This document shows, one piece after another, positions 10,005-19,565 of a stretch of 64,000 bases of DNA. A model generated the notes under the pieces. The model was not told where the DNA came from and did no database searches. It saw only the letters and a program-made list of their open reading frames with translations. Position 1 is the stretch's first letter. Every line of letters starts with the position of its first letter. The DNA comes from Granulibacter bethesdensis. Lineage in GTDB: Bacteria; Pseudomonadota; Alphaproteobacteria; Acetobacterales; Acetobacteraceae. The DNA is taken from assembly GCF_001889545.1 (NCBI RefSeq), contig NZ_CP018194.1, positions 2,429,501-2,493,500 on the forward strand, in the 5' to 3' direction. The translations under genes were made by a program, and so were the position numbers.

Positions 10005-10038
10005 GGTACCTTCACGGAGGACCAGCCATGAAGGTACC
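10005..10038 (+). promoter_or_regulatory. Perfect 10-bp inverted repeat enclosing the ribosome binding site and start codon
   Basis: GGTACCTTCA (10005-10014) and TGAAGGTACC (10029-10038) are exact reverse complements separated by 14 bases. The loop holds the Shine-Dalgarno GGAGG (10016-10020), and the right arm contains most of the ATG at 10028 and the next codons of the AraC-type gene. It can work as an operator for a dimeric regulator or as an mRNA hairpin that controls initiation. Which one applies is not visible from sequence. Confidence 0.55.
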
Positions 10039-10909
10039 GCTTCAACATTATCATACACGCATGCAGAGGGTGCTCGATTACATTGACCACCATCTCGATG
10101 ATGAGCTGAGCGTCGAGAGACTGAGCAATGTGGCGGCTTTTTCGAAATATCATTTTCACCGGCAATTCACGGCGCTGTTTGGCCTGTCCGTTCACGACTA
10201 TATTCAGCTCACTCGCTTGAAGCGGGCTTCTTTCCGACTGGCCTATCGCAATGCCGAGCGGATTACCAATATTGCGCTGGATGCCGGGTACGATGCACCG
10301 GATGCTTTCGCCCGAGCCTTCCGGAAACAGTTCCGACAATCCCCTTCCGCATTCAGGGCATATCCGGACTGGCAACAATTGCTGGAAACATTTGAACCAC
10401 TCGACCAGGCCAGAAGCAGACGTATACAGCCACGCTTCACAACAGCGGATATCACCATCCGCGAAACGGACCCCATACCGGTTGCTATCATGACGCATCG
10501 CGGCGATCCGGCGATGATTGGCGCAACGATTCAACGCTTCATCGCATGGCGCAAGACAACGGGGCTGACACCAAGAATCAGCCCGACCTTCAACATCTTT
10601 CACTCCGATCCACACACAACATCACCAGAGGAATACCGGCTTGATCTGTGCGTTGGCACAGCCAGAAGACGTGAAGCAAACGGCGAAAAGCTTGAGCAGG
10701 GCATTATCCCCGGTGGACGCTGCGCCGTCCTGCGTGCCACGGGGCATAGCGACAATCTGGAACAGGCTGCCGCTTATCTTTACCGTGTATAGTTACCCAT
10801 CAGCAATGAAACACCGGGAGATTTTCCGCTGTACCGTCAGCGTATCACCCTGTTCCCTGATGTCGCAGAACATGAGGCCGTTACCGATCTGTTCCTGCCG
10901 CTCCAATAA
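10028..10909 (+). pseudogene. AraC-family regulator with GyrI-like domain, interrupted by an in-frame amber codon
   Basis: Residues 1 to about 110 form an AraC/XylS double helix-turn-helix (DYIDHHLDDELSVERLSN, AFSKYHFHRQF, then GYDAPDAFARAFRKQF). Residues about 130-254 are a GyrI-like small-molecule-binding domain. Translation stops at TAG 10790-10792, right after AAAYLYRV. The same frame then continues without a break for 38 codons (LPISNETPGDFPLYRQRI, ending FLPLQ) to TAA 10907, which is exactly the expected end of such domains, where a Trp normally stands at the stop position (YLYREWLP-type). A single G-to-A change of TGG to TAG explains it. The 254-residue product lacks the last strand and helix of the effector domain. 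It may be inactive, or a regulator that no longer senses its ligand. Confidence 0.8.
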
Positions 10910-10936
10910 ATCAGCGCGGCACAATAGCATCGCCTG

Positions 10937-12229
10937 TTAAAACAGTTCTCCCTCCGCCTCTTCCGCTCCGTCCCCCCGGGTGGCGAGCAGATTTTCGGCC
11001 TCTTCCGGCTCCCGTCCCTCGACACTGCGCAGGGTGCGGGCAACAGCGCGGGTGCGGACACGGGCACTTTCGATCGTGTTGCTGAAGGTACCAGCCTGTT
11101 TGGCCAGACGCTCCAGCACCTTATCCATGCGCTCCATCTCGGTTTTGGTCGCACCCAGCAGTGTTCTGATCTGATCGGCCTTCTGTTCCAGCGCCAGCGT
11201 GACATGGCCAAGATGAATGGTGCGCAACAAAGCCGGAAACACGCTCGGCCCAAGCACCAACACGCGGTGCAGACGCCCTACCTCGTCAATCAGGCCGGGA
11301 ACACGGGCTATTTCCGCATAGAGCGCATCAGTCGGCACATACAGTACAGCAAATTCCACCGTACGCGGCGGCAGCACATATTTCGTCGCGATCTTGCGCG
11401 CCTCATCCCTGATGCGACGGGTCAGACCGGCCACTGCCATCCGCTCCGCCTCCACATCTCCCGCTTCCGAGGCAGCAAGCAGACGTTCGTAATCCTCCAC
11501 CGGGAATTTGGCATCAATCGGCAGGTAAACCGGTCGATCCCCTTTCATCGGCATGATGACGGCGAATTCCACCACCTCATCACTGTCATCACGCAGGCGT
11601 TTATTGGTTTCATAACTGCCCGGCGGAAGAACATCGTCCAGCATGGCGCGCACCTGTGCCTCCCCCCAGCCGCCACGGGTCTTCACATTGCTGAACAGGC
11701 GCTTGATGTCGCCGATCTGGGCCGTAACAGCCTGCACATCGCCCATTGCCTTCTGAACCGCTGCGAACTGGTCGATAACGCGGGCAAAACTCTCGGTCAT
11801 CTGCTTTTCAACTGCGGCGTGAAGCTGCTCGTTCACCGCCGTGCGGATTTCCGCCAGTCTGGTCTCGTTGCTTTCACGGAGCCGGTCCAGACCTTCCCGC
11901 AGGGCGGTATGCAGATCCCCGATGGCACGGCCCTGCGCATCCCGCAATGCCCCCAGAGAACCGGTGACATCCTGGCGCAGCGCCCCGGTTGCCGTACCAA
12001 CCTCCGAGAAAATACGGCCCATGGCTTCCGTGTTCGCATCGCGCAATGCCGCCGACAGCGCACGTTCCATATCCAGCAAATGCCGACGCATCGCTTCCGT
12101 CTCATCACGACCCCGCGCATCGGACTGCTCCACCATCGCCGCCAGACGGGAAGGCAGCGACAGCACAAGCCACAGAACCGCCAGCAGGGTCAGAGCGGAT
12201 AAAGCCAATGCCAGCATATCCAATGTCAT
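10937..12229 (-). CDS. rmuC: DNA recombination protein RmuC homologue
   Basis: RmuC-family proteins limit inversions at short inverted repeats; they have a nuclease-like core. The 430 residues start with one membrane segment (LALALSALTLLAVLWLVL) and continue with a long coiled-coil (about residues 40-190, many Ala/Glu/Arg heptads). The conserved core follows: SNVKTRGGWGEAQVRAMLDD, VYLPIDAKFPVEDYERLL and YVLPPRTVEFAVLYVPTDAL. The gene converges on the broken AraC-type gene and is divergent from the MFS gene, with start codons only a few bases apart if the longest MFS frame is used. Confidence 0.93.
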   Translation of the reverse strand: MTLDMLALALSALTLLAVLWLVLSLPSRLAAMVEQSDARGRDETEAMRRHLLDMERALSAALRDANTEAMGRIFSEVGTATGALRQDVTGSLGALRDAQGRAIGDLHTALREGLDRLRESNETRLAEIRTAVNEQLHAAVEKQMTESFARVIDQFAAVQKAMGDVQAVTAQIGDIKRLFSNVKTRGGWGEAQVRAMLDDVLPPGSYETNKRLRDDSDEVVEFAVIMPMKGDRPVYLPIDAKFPVEDYERLLAASEAGDVEAERMAVAGLTRRIRDEARKIATKYVLPPRTVEFAVLYVPTDALYAEIARVPGLIDEVGRLHRVLVLGPSVFPALLRTIHLGHVTLALEQKADQIRTLLGATKTEMERMDKVLERLAKQAGTFSNTIESARVRTRAVARTLRSVEGREPEEAENLLATRGDGAEEAEGELF

Positions 12230-12231
12230 GA

Positions 12232-13518
12232 ATGCTTACCCTACCCTTTGAAGAGCGCCCGCTATCCGCTATGGCTAACCCCATGTCCCAAGATTCGCAT
12301 TCCCTGCAATCCTCGACAAGCGCTGGCCAGCCTCCCCCGTCGTCGGATAGTTCTGCGGCAGCACCGGCCTTCATCCAATGGGTTCTGTCCGTCTGTGTCG
12401 CCTGCACGGTCGGAGCCATTTACTACAATCAGCCGATGCTGGGGGCGATCAGCAAACAGTTCCCCGATCATCCTGTCGCCATCGGCATGATCCCCACAGC
12501 AACCCAGCTCGGCTATGCGCTGGGTTTGCTGCTGCTGGTTCCGCTCGGCGATATGTTGCCGAGACGCCGTCTGATCCTGATCCAGACTGTGGCAGCAGCG
12601 CTGACGCTGATATTCGCCGGGCTGGTGCAGAGCGCCGCCGGACTGGCGGCTGTTTCAGTGCTGGTCGGGGTGGGGGCGTCTGTCACCCAGCAGATCGTTC
12701 CGCTGGCCGCCGCTCTGGCCGCACCATCACGCCGGGGTGCCGCTGTCGGCATGGTGATGAGCGGGCTGTTCTGCGGCACTCTGCTCAGTCGCACCCTGTC
12801 AGGCTGGATCACCGACATGTTCGGCTGGCACGCCGCTTTTGAGGGAGGCGCCGTGCTCGATCTTCTGGCGGCACTGGCTCTGGCGATCACGCTGCCCTCT
12901 CTGCCCCCGGTGACACGCACCCGCTATGGCGCGTTACTGCTGTCGCTCGGCACATTGTGGAAGCAGGAACCAGTCCTGCGACGCTCAGCCTTTATCCAGA
13001 TCGGACAGTTCGCCGCGTTCAGTATTTTCTGGTCCATTCTGGCATTACGCCTGGAACAACCTCCTTTTGAACTGGGGGCGGGCGCAGCCGGATTATTCGG
13101 TGTCCTCGGCATTGCCGGCATTCTGATCGCCCCCGTGGCCGGACGTCTGGCGGATCGGCGAGGGCCGGAGCTGATGATCGGGGTTGGCCTGATTCTGGTG
13201 CTGGCAAGCTGGAGTGTATTCTACGCCGTACCAGGCATCGCCGGACTTGCCGCGGGGGTTGTGCTGCTGGATCTGGGGGTGCAGGCCACACAGATCTCCA
13301 ATCAGCACCGTATCTATGCCCTGCGGGCAGAAGCGCGCTCCCGAATCAACACGATCTACATGTGCTTGATGTTTTTGGGCGGGGCGGCCGGATCGATGCT
13401 GGGCAACCTCGCATGGCACAGCGGTGGCTGGACTCTGCTGTGCCTGCTGGGGGCCACCATCACTGCACTTGCCATGGGCGTGCATGTAACGGCAGCCCGA
13501 TCGCAAAGGCGGTCATAA
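12232..13518 (+). CDS. MFS transporter, probable efflux type
   Basis: This protein of up to 428 residues has twelve predicted membrane segments. TM1 includes the IYYNQPMLGAISKQF signature seen in a large MFS_1 subgroup, followed by the loop 2-3 motif GDMLPRRRLIL, and GRLADRRGPELM between TM8 and TM9. Such proteins are proton-driven exporters of drugs or sugars, but the substrate is not deducible. The longest frame starts two bases from the rmuC start. ATG 12271 (MANPMSQ) or 12283 would leave room for a promoter and are more plausible. It ends four bases before the convergent permease gene. Confidence 0.85.
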   Translation: MLTLPFEERPLSAMANPMSQDSHSLQSSTSAGQPPPSSDSSAAAPAFIQWVLSVCVACTVGAIYYNQPMLGAISKQFPDHPVAIGMIPTATQLGYALGLLLLVPLGDMLPRRRLILIQTVAAALTLIFAGLVQSAAGLAAVSVLVGVGASVTQQIVPLAAALAAPSRRGAAVGMVMSGLFCGTLLSRTLSGWITDMFGWHAAFEGGAVLDLLAALALAITLPSLPPVTRTRYGALLLSLGTLWKQEPVLRRSAFIQIGQFAAFSIFWSILALRLEQPPFELGAGAAGLFGVLGIAGILIAPVAGRLADRRGPELMIGVGLILVLASWSVFYAVPGIAGLAAGVVLLDLGVQATQISNQHRIYALRAEARSRINTIYMCLMFLGGAAGSMLGNLAWHSGGWTLLCLLGATITALAMGVHVTAARSQRRS

Positions 13519-13522
13519 AAGC

Positions 13523-15106
13523 CTATTTTGCCGCGTGCTCCTGCTCCGCAATCTCCAGTGCATCCGTGCGCCAGCCGCTGCGCACACCCCAATTGCTGAA
13601 GACCAGCGAAATCACCGACACAATCACCATGTCCCATCCATAAGGCAGGTAATCATGCCCTCCGAACGCGGCACTGCCTGCCCATGACAGGGCCGCCATA
13701 ACGAGAAGATACAATACGAACCATCTTGCAGCCCGCACATCATCACCGGCCCCAACCCAGCCTTTTTTGCTCTGGTAGTAGATATAGATGGGCAAGGCGG
13801 CGATCAGCAGCAGGATGATGTAACCGGTCAAAGGCCAGCGCGCCCAGTACAACAACAGCGACGCGCACATGAAAGCGAAATGGCCAATGACATAAATCCC
13901 CGGCAAACGCACCGGGCGATTCATATCACGTGCGGTACGACGCAGGCTCATGGCACAGATCGGTATCATCACATAGCTGATGATCGTTGCCACTGAAATG
14001 GCTGCTGCCAGTGATCCCCAGCCACGAAAGAAATACAGAAAAATAAACGAGACACCGAGATTGCACCACAATGCCCCACGCGGAATCCCATAAACAGGAT
14101 GCACGACACCCAGCGCATCCGGTGCCGTGCCATTGCGCTGCATTCCGTGCAGCATACGCGTGGTACTGGCCATATAGGTTGTACCGGTGCCGCTGGGGCT
14201 GACGAATGCGTCCAGATACAGCAGCATCGCCAGCCAGTTCAGGTTGAGAGCCAGAGCAAGCTGCGCAAAAGGCGAATCAAAGGTTACATGCGCCCAGCCA
14301 TTCACAATCTGCGCAGGGTCGACGACACCCAGATAAGCCACCTGAAGCAACACATAAATCGCACCGGACAACAACACGGAACCGACCACTGCAAACGGGA
14401 CGCTGCGTGATGGATTACGCGCTTCCCCTGCCAAATTCAGCGGACTTTGAAACCCGTTGAAAGCAAAGACAATACCGGATGTGGCAATGGCGGTCAGTAC
14501 ACCGGCCAGGCCGTAAGGCAGCATGCCACCACTTCCAGCCCCGCTGACATTGGGGGCATGAAAAGAGGATGCCATCAACGCCACTGCCGTTGCCGCCGGA
14601 ATAATGATTTTGAAAACGGTAATGGCTGAATTGGCCCGTGCAAACAGTTTGACGCCCCAGTAATTCAGCAAAAAGTAAATAATCACCAGGCCGGCCGACA
14701 ACATCAGCGCAAAACCTGTCAGTTCCCCGTTCACCATGAGATGCTGCGCCCATGGATAGGGCCATGAACTCATATACTGAACCGAGGCTTCAGCCTCGAT
14801 CGGAATAACGCTGACAATGGAAATCCAGTTGGCCCATGCTGTCAGAAACCCAAGCAGGGAACCATGGCTGTAGCGTGCATAACGCACCATGCCACCGGAT
14901 TCCGGCATCATCGTACCAAGTTCGGTACCCAGCAGCGCAAAAAGCAGCACGATGCCCATTCCCAGCAGCCACGCAAAAATTGCGCCTGGCCCGGCAAGAT
15001 TGGCTGCTCGCGCCGCACCAAATAACCATCCTGAACCGATAATTGATCCAAGACCAGTAAACATCAAAGCCCAGGGACCCACATCCCGCTTCAATCGCCC
15101 AGCCAT
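13523..15106 (-). CDS. APC-superfamily amino acid permease
   Basis: The 527-residue protein is a 12-14 segment amino acid/polyamine/organocation transporter. TM1 shows the helix-breaking substrate motif LGSIIGSGWLFGAA, followed by PESGGMVRYARYSHGSLLGF and, in TM6, ATSGIVFAFNGFQSPLNLAGE. The pattern is closest to the aspartate-proton symporter (YveA-like) branch as I recall it, so an acidic or neutral amino acid is a reasonable guess. The start ATG has no strong ribosome binding site; a purine-rich tract (AAAAAAAAGGAA) lies about 30 bases upstream. The 137 bases before it (15107-15243) contain an AT-rich segment that could hold a promoter. Confidence 0.87.
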   Translation of the reverse strand: MAGRLKRDVGPWALMFTGLGSIIGSGWLFGAARAANLAGPGAIFAWLLGMGIVLLFALLGTELGTMMPESGGMVRYARYSHGSLLGFLTAWANWISIVSVIPIEAEASVQYMSSWPYPWAQHLMVNGELTGFALMLSAGLVIIYFLLNYWGVKLFARANSAITVFKIIIPAATAVALMASSFHAPNVSGAGSGGMLPYGLAGVLTAIATSGIVFAFNGFQSPLNLAGEARNPSRSVPFAVVGSVLLSGAIYVLLQVAYLGVVDPAQIVNGWAHVTFDSPFAQLALALNLNWLAMLLYLDAFVSPSGTGTTYMASTTRMLHGMQRNGTAPDALGVVHPVYGIPRGALWCNLGVSFIFLYFFRGWGSLAAAISVATIISYVMIPICAMSLRRTARDMNRPVRLPGIYVIGHFAFMCASLLLYWARWPLTGYIILLLIAALPIYIYYQSKKGWVGAGDDVRAARWFVLYLLVMAALSWAGSAAFGGHDYLPYGWDMVIVSVISLVFSNWGVRSGWRTDALEIAEQEHAAK

Positions 15107-15243
15107 CAGCGTATCGCTGCTTTCAAGGGATGTTCCTTTTTTTTCTTTGCATACTGAAAGCTAAAGTCATTTATTATTATGATATCAGCACATCCCAGCC
15201 CTGCTGTAATCCCCAATCTGCTTGCCGAACGCTTAAATAACCG

Positions 15244-17343
15244 TCAGGGTTGAAGTGCGAACAGAACCACTGATCGTGCCGTTACCGCATAAACCTGTCC
15301 GATCCGGTAGGCACGGGTTTTGGCACTTTCCGGCTGGCTGGTGTCAAATGTCAGTTCCCATCGCCGTGCCCCGGCACAGGGTGGCAGATGAAACGGAACT
15401 TCCTCATGATGGGCATTGTAAATCACCAGCAACGTGGTGTCGGTTCCCGCCCGCCTGACACCGCTGGCCTGTGCACGTCCATCCATCAGCATGCCGAAGC
15501 ACCGTGTGCCGTTTTCCCAGTCGGCAGCTTCCATCGTGTCGCCACTGGCAGCGATCCAGGTGACATCCTGAACGCCGAGTTCCTCATCATACGCGCCAGT
15601 CAAAAAGCGTCCACGCCGCAGGATGGGAAACCGGTCCCGCAAAGAAATCAGTGCCCGTACAAAAGCTATCAGGGCATGACCATCCGCATCGATGTCCCAG
15701 TCGACCCAGGAAATCTCGTTATCCTGACAATAGGCATTGTTATTGCCCTGCTGCGTGCGTCCGAACTCATCGCCCGCCAGCAGCATCGGCGTTCCCTTCG
15801 CAAGGAACAGCGTTGCCATAAGATTCCGCTTCTGCCGCTCCCGCAATGCACAGATCGCCGGATCGTCGCTCGGCCCCTCCACTCCACAATTCCAGGAGCG
15901 GTTATGAGAATGGCCGTCCTTGTTATTCTCGCCATTCGCTTCATTGTGCTTGTCGTTGTAGGTGACAACATCCTGCATGGTGAACCCGTCATGCGCAGTG
16001 ACGAAATTCACGCTGGCCCATGGCTTGCGGCCACGACGGTTATAAATATCGGCCGAGGCGCATAGCCGCGCAGCCATGGCAGAGGCCGTTTCCTCTCCTT
16101 TCCAGAAACCACGCACCGTATCACGGAACCGGTCGTTCCACTCGGCCCAACCGGGCGGAAAGCCGCCGACCTGATAGCCGCCAGGCCCCAGATCCCACGG
16201 TTCCGCCACCAGTTTCACGCGGGAGAGAACAGGATCCTGCCGGCAGCTGTCCAGAAAGCCGCCTCCTTCATCGAATCCGTACTCTTCACGGGCGAGAATA
16301 GTTGCGAGGTCGAAGCGGAAACCATCAACATGCATTTCCTCCACCCAATAGCGGAGGCTGTCAGTCACCATCTGTAACACCCGGGGATGAGACAGGTTCA
16401 GCGTGTTTCCGGTGCCGGTATCGTTGATATAGTAACGTGGATCAGGGGCCAGCCGGTAATAACTGGCATTGTCGATACCGCGGAAAGACAGGGTCGGGCC
16501 ACGCTCATTTCCCTCGGCAGTATGGTTATAGACGACATCCAGAATGACCTCGAGACCGGCATCATGCAGATGCGCAACCATCTCCTTGAACTCCGCCACT
16601 GCACCGGTGGCAGAATAACGCGGATGAGGTGCGAAAAAGCTGATCGTATTGTAGCCCCAGTAATTGGAAAGATTCTGTTCGATCAGGAAACGATCATTAA
16701 TGAAGTAATGAACCGGCAGAAACTCGATGGAGGTCACACCGAGCGATCTGATATGCTTCACCACCTCCTTCACCGACATACCGGCGAAAGTACCGCGCAG
16801 AGGCTCCGGCACCATGGGATGGCGCATGGTGTAGCCGCGCAGATGGGTTTCGTAGAAAACCGTTTTTTCCCATGGCACGCTGGGGGGATGATCTCTACCC
16901 CAGGTGAAAGCGGAATCGATCACCCGGCATTTCGGCATGAATCGGGCGCTATCACGTGTATCGAATGAAAGATCTTCATTCTCATTGCCGATGATATAGC
17001 CGTGGCAGGCATCATCCCAATGCAGATCGCCCACCAGAGCCTTGGCATAAGGATCAAGCAGCAGCTTGTGCGGATTGAATCGGTGCCCGACCTCCGGCGC
17101 ATACGGGCCGTGTACGCGATAGGCATAGACCTGCCCAGGCCGGGCATCCGGCAAATAGCCGTGCCAGACCTCATCGGTATATTCGGGCAATTCAATCCGC
17201 TGTAATTCCCGCATGCCTGAAGAATCGAACAGGCAGAGCTCGACTTTTGTCGCATTGGCGGAAAACAGCGCGAAATTAACGCCCAGCCCATCCCAGGTTG
17301 CCCCCAGTGGATAGGGCAGACCCTCACTGATGCGCGTTCTCAT
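15244..17343 (-). CDS. glgX: Glycogen debranching enzyme GlgX
   Basis: GlgX is a GH13 isoamylase-type enzyme that removes alpha-1,6 branches from phosphorylase-limited glycogen. The 699 residues begin with the starch-binding/CBM48 segment (GLPYPLGATWDGLGVNFALF), followed by the TIM barrel. The catalytic residues are visible: the nucleophile Asp in VDGFRFDLATILARE, the acid/base Glu in KLVAEPWDLGPGGYQVG, and the transition-state Asp in FVTAHDGFTMQDVV. The length is normal. No glgB, glgP or glgA is beside it; the only other glycan enzyme in the window is the debranching-type glucosidase at the left edge. The start codon is adjacent to a small palindrome GATTGCAATC (17344-17353). Confidence 0.96.
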   Translation of the reverse strand: MRTRISEGLPYPLGATWDGLGVNFALFSANATKVELCLFDSSGMRELQRIELPEYTDEVWHGYLPDARPGQVYAYRVHGPYAPEVGHRFNPHKLLLDPYAKALVGDLHWDDACHGYIIGNENEDLSFDTRDSARFMPKCRVIDSAFTWGRDHPPSVPWEKTVFYETHLRGYTMRHPMVPEPLRGTFAGMSVKEVVKHIRSLGVTSIEFLPVHYFINDRFLIEQNLSNYWGYNTISFFAPHPRYSATGAVAEFKEMVAHLHDAGLEVILDVVYNHTAEGNERGPTLSFRGIDNASYYRLAPDPRYYINDTGTGNTLNLSHPRVLQMVTDSLRYWVEEMHVDGFRFDLATILAREEYGFDEGGGFLDSCRQDPVLSRVKLVAEPWDLGPGGYQVGGFPPGWAEWNDRFRDTVRGFWKGEETASAMAARLCASADIYNRRGRKPWASVNFVTAHDGFTMQDVVTYNDKHNEANGENNKDGHSHNRSWNCGVEGPSDDPAICALRERQKRNLMATLFLAKGTPMLLAGDEFGRTQQGNNNAYCQDNEISWVDWDIDADGHALIAFVRALISLRDRFPILRRGRFLTGAYDEELGVQDVTWIAASGDTMEAADWENGTRCFGMLMDGRAQASGVRRAGTDTTLLVIYNAHHEEVPFHLPPCAGARRWELTFDTSQPESAKTRAYRIGQVYAVTARSVVLFALQP

Positions 17344-17492
17344 GATTGCAATCAGACCTCGACGATGGGGTTCGGCAACAGGGAAACTATGCTGCCCCAG
17401 TTGAGGGGCTTCAGAACAGGGCCAATCCAGCCTTTGATCATGCCGGAACGGGATATGGGTGGGGAGAATACCGATATAACACGAAAAACAAC

Positions 17493-19565
17493 TTATTCTG
17501 CCAGTAGAGAAGGCCTCATCAGTCCGGACAAGGCCGGCAGAATCGTTTGCAGATCACGCTCGGCCCTGCACACCAGATAGAGACCCTCAAGCCTTCCCTG
17601 CCCCCCGGAGAGCGGCAACCCGTCCTTATCCAGCGGCACAGCATGAAGCCCGAGATCAGCATAAACCTGAAGGTAGGTCTCCCCTACACCCCATAAAGCA
17701 GTCTCCCGCCCCTCCTGGCTCGCCAGATCGCGGAGATGCCACACGGCAGAGACACGGTCTGCCTCTGGCCCTGTGGGGTCACCCAGACCAAGCAGCAGCG
17801 ATCCGACGCGACAGAACGGAATCCCCGCATGCGCTGCCTCCCCCAGAACGACGCCATCAGCCTTGGGAATGCTGAGACCGTTCATACGGGCACAACGCAT
17901 CCGCCATTCGGGCGTCCATGGTTGAAAAGTAACATGCGCCGGACGAATCAGCCCCCATATCGCCGCAAGTCCGGCGAGTACCGCCCCAGCCACACTGGCA
18001 CGGATTGCATTAGGCACATCCGCTGACAGTACAATACTCCACCAGGATGCCCCGGCCAGTCCACTCACATGCCGCTCGAACCCTGCCAGCATCAGCAGGC
18101 AAATCACCAGGGCAAAAAGCGGTACCATCGTTTCGGCCTGCATCCGATCACGGAGACAACGGGCCTGACGGTAAAACGCCTCCCTGAACGGAGCCAGCAG
18201 CAGCCCGGTCAGAATCAGGACGGCTGAAACCCATACCCCTTCTCCTCGCGCCAGAGAGACCGCAGCCCCACTGAGCAGCAGCAGAATGGTCATCCCCCAC
18301 GCCAGACGCACACGCTGCGCCAGACCGACCGCCATGACCAGCAGACCGGTTCCGAGCAGGGAAGGGAAAAACATTTCCACCTCTCTCGCTGCCCCGAATG
18401 TATCAATACCGAGCCAGGACAGATCCGGATTAGGATCGACGAAATTCAGACCGAGCAACAGGGAGCCGCTCAGGGCCACAGCCCCGGTTGCCGCCCCCAC
18501 GGCCAGATCAGGCGCGTTCCAGCGCGATGGAGCGGGCAACGCATCCTGCCCCTGATCCGCTGACGAAATGGCTTTACGGCCGCGCAGCAGAAGCTCGTTC
18601 CCTGCAAAAAGAGCGCCGGATATGAAAAGCGGGATGATGTAATAATAGAGACGGAAAACCAGAATCGCACTAACGATCTGAGGCGGGGGCAGCCAGCCGG
18701 ACAGCCCAATCAAGATGGCGCTGTCGAATACACCCAGTCCTCCGGGAAGATTGGCCGCCAGACCGGCTGTGTAGGATGACAGATAGACCCCGAGAAAACG
18801 CAGATAGGTCAGCCCCTCCGCTTCCGGCAGCAACGCGTAGAAAATTGCCGCCGTCACCGCCACATCCGCCGTTGCCAGCAGAACCTGCAAGACCGCCATT
18901 CGTGCGCCGGGCAGCGATATTTCATGGCCGAACATCCGGAACGTACCGAACATACGGGCCAGAGTGACATAACCAGCGACCACGGCCCACATCCCCACAC
19001 CGAGCAGATGCATGCCCCAGCCAGGCAGCCACTGACCGAAGAAGGGAACGGATTCCGGCTCCCACAGCAGAATCGCCCCGCCCAGCACCATGCCCCCCAG
19101 GCCAAAGGTCAGGCTGCAAAAGGCAATGACCTTTCCAATCTGGACCGGTGTCAGGCCCCAGTGCGCGTACAACCGATATCGCACGGCAGCGCCGGAAACC
19201 GCCGCAAACCCCAGATTATGCGCCAGTGAATAGGCACAGAAAGACGCCAGAGAGACCTTCCAGTAACTGACCCGCCGTCCGGCATAAATCGTGCCGAGCC
19301 TGTCGTACAAAGTCAGCACGGCATAGGAAACCACCGTATATCCGGCAGAGATCCAAAGCACGCGATTGGGGATCTCCTCCAAGGCGCGTTTAATGTCATC
19401 CACCTTCAGATGGTGGAATTCCCTCTGCACCACATAGATCGCACCGATCAGCAGCAGAATTCCCAGAAAAGCGGGAGCCCGCCGCAGGATCCGCTTGCCG
19501 CGGACCAGCAGCCTCAGCTGGCGGATCCGCTTTGCGTCAAGTCGTTGGAGTGTTTTGGCGCGCAA
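17493..19565 (-). CDS. MprF-like membrane protein with shortened C-terminal domain
   Basis: Residues about 25-340 form the multi-pass lysylphosphatidylglycerol synthase/flippase membrane domain (UPF0104 type), with typical stretches such as [40 protein letters not shown] and [18 protein letters not shown]. More membrane segments follow to about residue 545. The cytoplasmic end resembles the first part of the DUF2156 aminoacyl-PG synthase domain ([55 protein letters not shown]) but stops at residue 690, whereas full MprF proteins have roughly 840-880. The catalytic C-terminal half is therefore missing. It may flip lipids without making lysyl-PG. The gene overlaps the end of lysS by 29 bases. 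Confidence 0.8.
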   Translation of the reverse strand: MRAKTLQRLDAKRIRQLRLLVRGKRILRRAPAFLGILLLIGAIYVVQREFHHLKVDDIKRALEEIPNRVLWISAGYTVVSYAVLTLYDRLGTIYAGRRVSYWKVSLASFCAYSLAHNLGFAAVSGAAVRYRLYAHWGLTPVQIGKVIAFCSLTFGLGGMVLGGAILLWEPESVPFFGQWLPGWGMHLLGVGMWAVVAGYVTLARMFGTFRMFGHEISLPGARMAVLQVLLATADVAVTAAIFYALLPEAEGLTYLRFLGVYLSSYTAGLAANLPGGLGVFDSAILIGLSGWLPPPQIVSAILVFRLYYYIIPLFISGALFAGNELLLRGRKAISSADQGQDALPAPSRWNAPDLAVGAATGAVALSGSLLLGLNFVDPNPDLSWLGIDTFGAAREVEMFFPSLLGTGLLVMAVGLAQRVRLAWGMTILLLLSGAAVSLARGEGVWVSAVLILTGLLLAPFREAFYRQARCLRDRMQAETMVPLFALVICLLMLAGFERHVSGLAGASWWSIVLSADVPNAIRASVAGAVLAGLAAIWGLIRPAHVTFQPWTPEWRMRCARMNGLSIPKADGVVLGEAAHAGIPFCRVGSLLLGLGDPTGPEADRVSAVWHLRDLASQEGRETALWGVGETYLQVYADLGLHAVPLDKDGLPLSGGQGRLEGLYLVCRAERDLQTILPALSGLMRPSLLAE

